Below, piece after piece: positions 6,243 through 8,727 of a stretch of 8,727 nt of DNA (within the stretch, counting starts at the first letter, position 1; every line of letters starts with the position of its first letter). Position numbers and translations under genes: made by a program. The notes beneath the pieces are model-generated. The model made no database searches and was not told the origin of the DNA. It was given only the letters and a program-made list of their open reading frames with translations. Source of the stretch: Opitutaceae bacterium (GTDB taxonomy: Bacteria; Verrucomicrobiota; Verrucomicrobiia; Opitutales; Opitutaceae); NCBI GenBank assembly GCA_016763045.1, contig JAESUN010000047.1:1-8727 (forward strand), read 5' to 3'.

Positions 6243-7037
6243 ATGGACAAGCTCTCCGAAATAATCTCCTGGAAACGCACGGAAATCGCACCGCTTATAC
6301 GGACGGTAGCTAATGATGAGTTGGAAAAGCTTAAAACAGCAGTCCTTCAACGGCCTTCTTTTCATGAAGCACTACGTAATCCCAAACATTTATCCGTCAT
6401 TGCGGAGATAAAACGCAAATCTCCTTCTGCTGGATCCATCGCAGCTGGTGCCGACTCAACGACACAAGCCGATACCTATGCAAAGGCAAAGGCAGACGCT
6501 CTCTCCATCTTAACCGATGAAAAATATTTTGGTGGAAACCTCTCTGATCTCAAAAACGTCACGGAGCAATTTACAGATAAAGGCATCGCGATTCCTTGTC
6601 TGCGAAAAGACTTCATGGTGCATCCCATTCAAGTCGTTGAAGCTGCTCTTGCGGGTGCAAGTGCTATCCTGATCATCGTTCGAGCCCTTTCGGATACTGA
6701 AATAGAAACACTGCGAGACGCAGCCTCCTTAGCCGGCCTCTCCAGCCTCTTTGAAATCCACAACGAAAAAGACCTGGAACGCGCGCTGGCTGCCGATGCC
6801 AAAATCATTGGTGTCAATAATCGAGATCTCAGAATCTTTAAAACGGATCTGGCTATTAGTGAACGTCTCATTCCACAAATCCCCAAAGGAATCATAAGCA
6901 TCAGTGCAAGTGCCATTTTCACCAAAGAAGATGCAGCACGAGCTCGCGCCGCAGGTGCCGATGCCATTCTCGTCGGAGAAGCCCTCATGCGGGCTCCAGA
7001 ACCTCTCGCTCTGATGAGAGATTTCCACTCCGTCTGA
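6243..7037 (+). CDS. trpC: Indole-3-glycerol phosphate synthase
   Basis: A 264-residue TIM-barrel enzyme converting CdRP to indole-3-glycerol phosphate in tryptophan biosynthesis (cytoplasm). Conserved residues present: E55 and K57 in A-E-I-K-R-K-S-P-S, S-I-L-T-D-E-K-Y-F-G-G at 88-98, general-acid K122 in L-R-K-D-F, E171 in L-F-E-I-H, and N192 in V-N-N-R-D-L. The late-strand motif that is normally S-E-S-G-I reads S221-A222-S223-A224-I here, so the conserved Glu and Gly are both Ala. The reading frame is clean and the rest well conserved, so this is not a pseudogene, but activity or specificity may be changed. It stands apart from other trp genes and its TGA shares one base with the rsmA ATG (TGATG), indicating coupling. 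It is divergent from mazG, has no SD, and is a stand-alone TrpC, not fused to TrpF. Confidence 0.93.
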   Translation: MDKLSEIISWKRTEIAPLIRTVANDELEKLKTAVLQRPSFHEALRNPKHLSVIAEIKRKSPSAGSIAAGADSTTQADTYAKAKADALSILTDEKYFGGNLSDLKNVTEQFTDKGIAIPCLRKDFMVHPIQVVEAALAGASAILIIVRALSDTEIETLRDAASLAGLSSLFEIHNEKDLERALAADAKIIGVNNRDLRIFKTDLAISERLIPQIPKGIISISASAIFTKEDAARARAAGADAILVGEALMRAPEPLALMRDFHSV

Positions 7038-7876
7038 TGAAGAGCATGACATTGACCCCATCCGGGACTCGTCAACTACTAGAAGAGCTAGGGCACTTAC
7101 CTAATAAACGATTAGGACAAAACTTTCTCATCGACGGAAATATTGTTCGAAAATCTGTCGAACTGGCAAAGGTAACAAAAGAGGATATCATTGTCGAAAT
7201 TGGCCCAGGACTAGGCACGCTAACAACCTCTCTCCTCGCTACAGGTGCAACCGTCTATGCCATTGAAATGGATAAGGCTCTCTTTCAGCACCTCATGACA
7301 GAAGTCTTTCCAATGGCAGATGAAAGACTCCACTTAATCGAAGGAGATGCTCTTGACCACCCTCTGGCAAATTTTTCGCCCTCAGCAGATCAACCTTTTA
7401 AAATCGTCGCCAATCTACCCTATGCGATATCAACCCCGTGGATCGAAAAAATCCTCACAGTGAACCCTCCCGAAAAAATGGTTCTAATGCTGCAGACAGA
7501 AACAGCACAAAGGTATGTCTCAACCGAAGGCAGTAAACAATTTGGCTCTATCAGTATTTTTCTCCAATCCGTTTACGACACTAACCTCGGACATAAAGTA
7601 GCAAGCTCCTGCTTCTACCCCAAACCCGATGTCGGCTCCAGCCTCCTCTGCCTCGAAAGGAAGAAGGACATTTTTCTTTTTTCTAAAACAGCCAAAACAC
7701 TGATTCGCAACCTCTTTCAACATCGGCGAAAACAACTCGGTGCACGTCTTAAGACTTTCCCTGAAGAGTCCGGAACCAAGTGGCTAAACGATCTCGAAGA
7801 AAATGGTTTTTCCGCTCAAAACCGGGCGGAAGACATCCCTATCTCTCTTTGGCAAAAGCTAAACGGCTACCTATAA
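7037..7876 (+). CDS. rsmA: 16S rRNA (adenine-N6,N6)-dimethyltransferase RsmA/KsgA
   Basis: A 279-residue SAM-dependent methyltransferase that dimethylates two adjacent adenosines in the 3'-terminal hairpin of 16S rRNA, late in 30S assembly. Seen in order: K-R-L-G-Q-N-F-L-I-D at 24-33 (RNA- and SAM-binding N-terminus), the SAM-binding E-I-G-P-G-L-G-T-L at 54-62, acidic E-M-D at 77-79 ending strand 2, G-D-A-L at 103-106, the catalytic N-L-P-Y at 126-129, and the later F-Y-P-K-P-D-V-G-S-S segment typical of the family, followed by a C-terminal helical domain. Length matches the family. It starts one base inside the trpC stop and is probably cotranslated with it. Its stop (TAA, 7874-7876) lies inside the last coding codons of the convergent dsbD-like gene. 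No SD is visible. Confidence 0.95.
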   Translation: MKSMTLTPSGTRQLLEELGHLPNKRLGQNFLIDGNIVRKSVELAKVTKEDIIVEIGPGLGTLTTSLLATGATVYAIEMDKALFQHLMTEVFPMADERLHLIEGDALDHPLANFSPSADQPFKIVANLPYAISTPWIEKILTVNPPEKMVLMLQTETAQRYVSTEGSKQFGSISIFLQSVYDTNLGHKVASSCFYPKPDVGSSLLCLERKKDIFLFSKTAKTLIRNLFQHRRKQLGARLKTFPEESGTKWLNDLEENGFSAQNRAEDIPISLWQKLNGYL

Positions 7877-8727
7877 CTGATTCAACGCTTCGAGAACGAT
7901 CCCAGGCGTTAGAATCTGAGGCAAAATGATCGGAGCACGCTTCGAATCCGATCCATAAAGAACATACAGTGGCACTCCCGTTCTACCATATCGGGCTAAC
8001 GCTTCCGTAATTTCAGAATTCCGACGAGTCCAGTCAGCTTTGAGCATCGCAACCCCAAGTTCTTCAAAACGCTCACGAACTTCTGACGAACTGAAAACTG
8101 CAAGCTCATTTGCTTTACAGGTCAAACACCAGGCCGCGGTAAAATCAATAAAGACGAGCTGACCTTCCTTTCTTAATTCTGCTAATTTTTCATCCGAAAA
8201 CGCCTGCCACTGCACCCCATGCACATCACGTCCCCCGATCTCGACATCCTCCCTTACCTGAAAATCAGAAGCTTCTTGGGCCAGCCACAAGGCTCCTCCA
8301 GCTAAAAGAAAAACCCACACTCGGGCTGTATTCCGTACCCATCTTTTTTTGACAGGCATATCCCATCGACCCAAAACCCAAGCGGCCATCGCGAGAGCCA
8401 GTAGAGCAAAAAGAAACCGGAAAACACCATCAATTCCTATCTGATACCCAAGAACAAGAATCAGCCAAATCAACGTCGCAATCAAAGGGAAAGCCATCAC
8501 CTGCTTAAAGGTTTCCATCCAGGCACCCGGTTTAGGTAAAAGCCGGAGAAGCGAAGGAAAAACAGATAGGATCAGGTAAGGCGTCGCCATCCCGATTCCC
8601 AAAGCCGTAAAGACGAGTAGCGAGACACTGGCTGGTTGAGTCAGAGCAAAACCTAAAGCCGATCCCATAAACGGAGCCGTGCAAGGTGTGGCAACAATCG
8701 TTGCCAGAACCCCAGTGAAAAAAGACC
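7871..8727 (-). CDS. dsbD: DsbD/ScsB-type thiol:disulfide interchange protein (5' end beyond window)
   Basis: The 3' 284 codons of a membrane thiol reductase; the frame stays open to the right edge, so the start lies outside. The visible part opens in a transmembrane segment with A-T-P-C-T-A-P-F (C15 of the fragment), one of the two membrane cysteines of the DsbD core. Four more hydrophobic segments follow, with the L-P-K-P-G-A-W-M loop typical of ScsB/DsbD-like proteins, then a C-terminal periplasmic thioredoxin domain (about 165-284) with W-C200-L-T-C203-K and cis-Pro252 in G-V-P-L-Y. Such proteins pass electrons from cytoplasmic thioredoxin across the membrane to periplasmic partners. The internal ATG at 8666-8668 is not the start, since conserved sequence continues upstream. 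The stop (TAG, 7871-7873) overlaps the end of rsmA by 6 nt. DsbD versus ScsB depends on the unseen N-terminal domain. Confidence 0.9.
   Translation of the reverse strand, partial: SFFTGVLATIVATPCTAPFMGSALGFALTQPASVSLLVFTALGIGMATPYLILSVFPSLLRLLPKPGAWMETFKQVMAFPLIATLIWLILVLGYQIGIDGVFRFLFALLALAMAAWVLGRWDMPVKKRWVRNTARVWVFLLAGGALWLAQEASDFQVREDVEIGGRDVHGVQWQAFSDEKLAELRKEGQLVFIDFTAAWCLTCKANELAVFSSSEVRERFEELGVAMLKADWTRRNSEITEALARYGRTGVPLYVLYGSDSKRAPIILPQILTPGIVLEALNQL

Noticed and set aside
6231..6260. TATATT on the minus strand (6237-6232) as the -10 of a mazG promoter
   Set aside because: The hexamer is present, but the matching -35 (TTCGGA, inside trpC) agrees at only three positions, so it is too weak to annotate.
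8666..8668. ATG at 8668 as the true start of the dsbD-like gene
   Set aside because: The open frame continues to the window edge and encodes the conserved A-T-P-C-T-A-P-F membrane motif just upstream.

Overview
This window looks like a stretch of ordinary chromosome from a Gram-negative bacterium. The evidence is a DsbD/ScsB-type periplasmic thiol reductase, housekeeping genes (xerC, mazG, trpC, rsmA), tight gene packing and balanced to slightly AT-rich composition by eye. Almost no start codon is preceded by a Shine-Dalgarno (SD) motif, as in some non-proteobacterial phyla. A PVC/Verrucomicrobiota-like source is possible, but the sequence alone does not fix the taxon. There is no sign of a mobile element, CRISPR array, rRNA or tRNA.

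Layout. Positions 35-60 hold a perfect inverted repeat just past the end of a minus-strand DoxX-family membrane protein (79-504), which has an unusual cysteine-rich tail. Divergent from it is a compact plus-strand cluster (641-3357): a GDPD-fold phosphodiesterase, a nitrilase-superfamily amidohydrolase that overlaps it by 4 nt, and a predicted secreted Asp-box beta-propeller protein 21 nt further on. After a 284-nt gap comes an EamA-type transporter (3642-4529). It converges, with 5 nt between stop codons, on a minus-strand mazG-xerC pair (6154-4535). Divergent from mazG is the plus-strand pair trpC-rsmA (6243-7876), joined by a 1-nt TGATG overlap. rsmA converges on and overlaps by 6 nt the 3' end of a dsbD/scsB-like gene that runs off the right edge.

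How the genes fit together. The right half is housekeeping: nucleotide-pool cleansing (MazG), chromosome dimer resolution (Xer), tryptophan synthesis (TrpC), 16S rRNA maturation (RsmA) and periplasmic thiol reduction (DsbD-like). The left half is more accessory: the GDPD-nitrilase-propeller cluster has no function that I can name.

The most notable signals are at residue level. TrpC has Ala-Ser-Ala where the family has Glu-Ser-Gly near the end of the barrel. The GDPD protein has Gln and Tyr where the family's Glu and Lys normally sit. MazG has a degenerate second domain lacking its metal-binding Asp. I found no strong evidence for a wholly new system; the GDPD-nitrilase-propeller cluster is the best candidate for an uncharacterised pathway.
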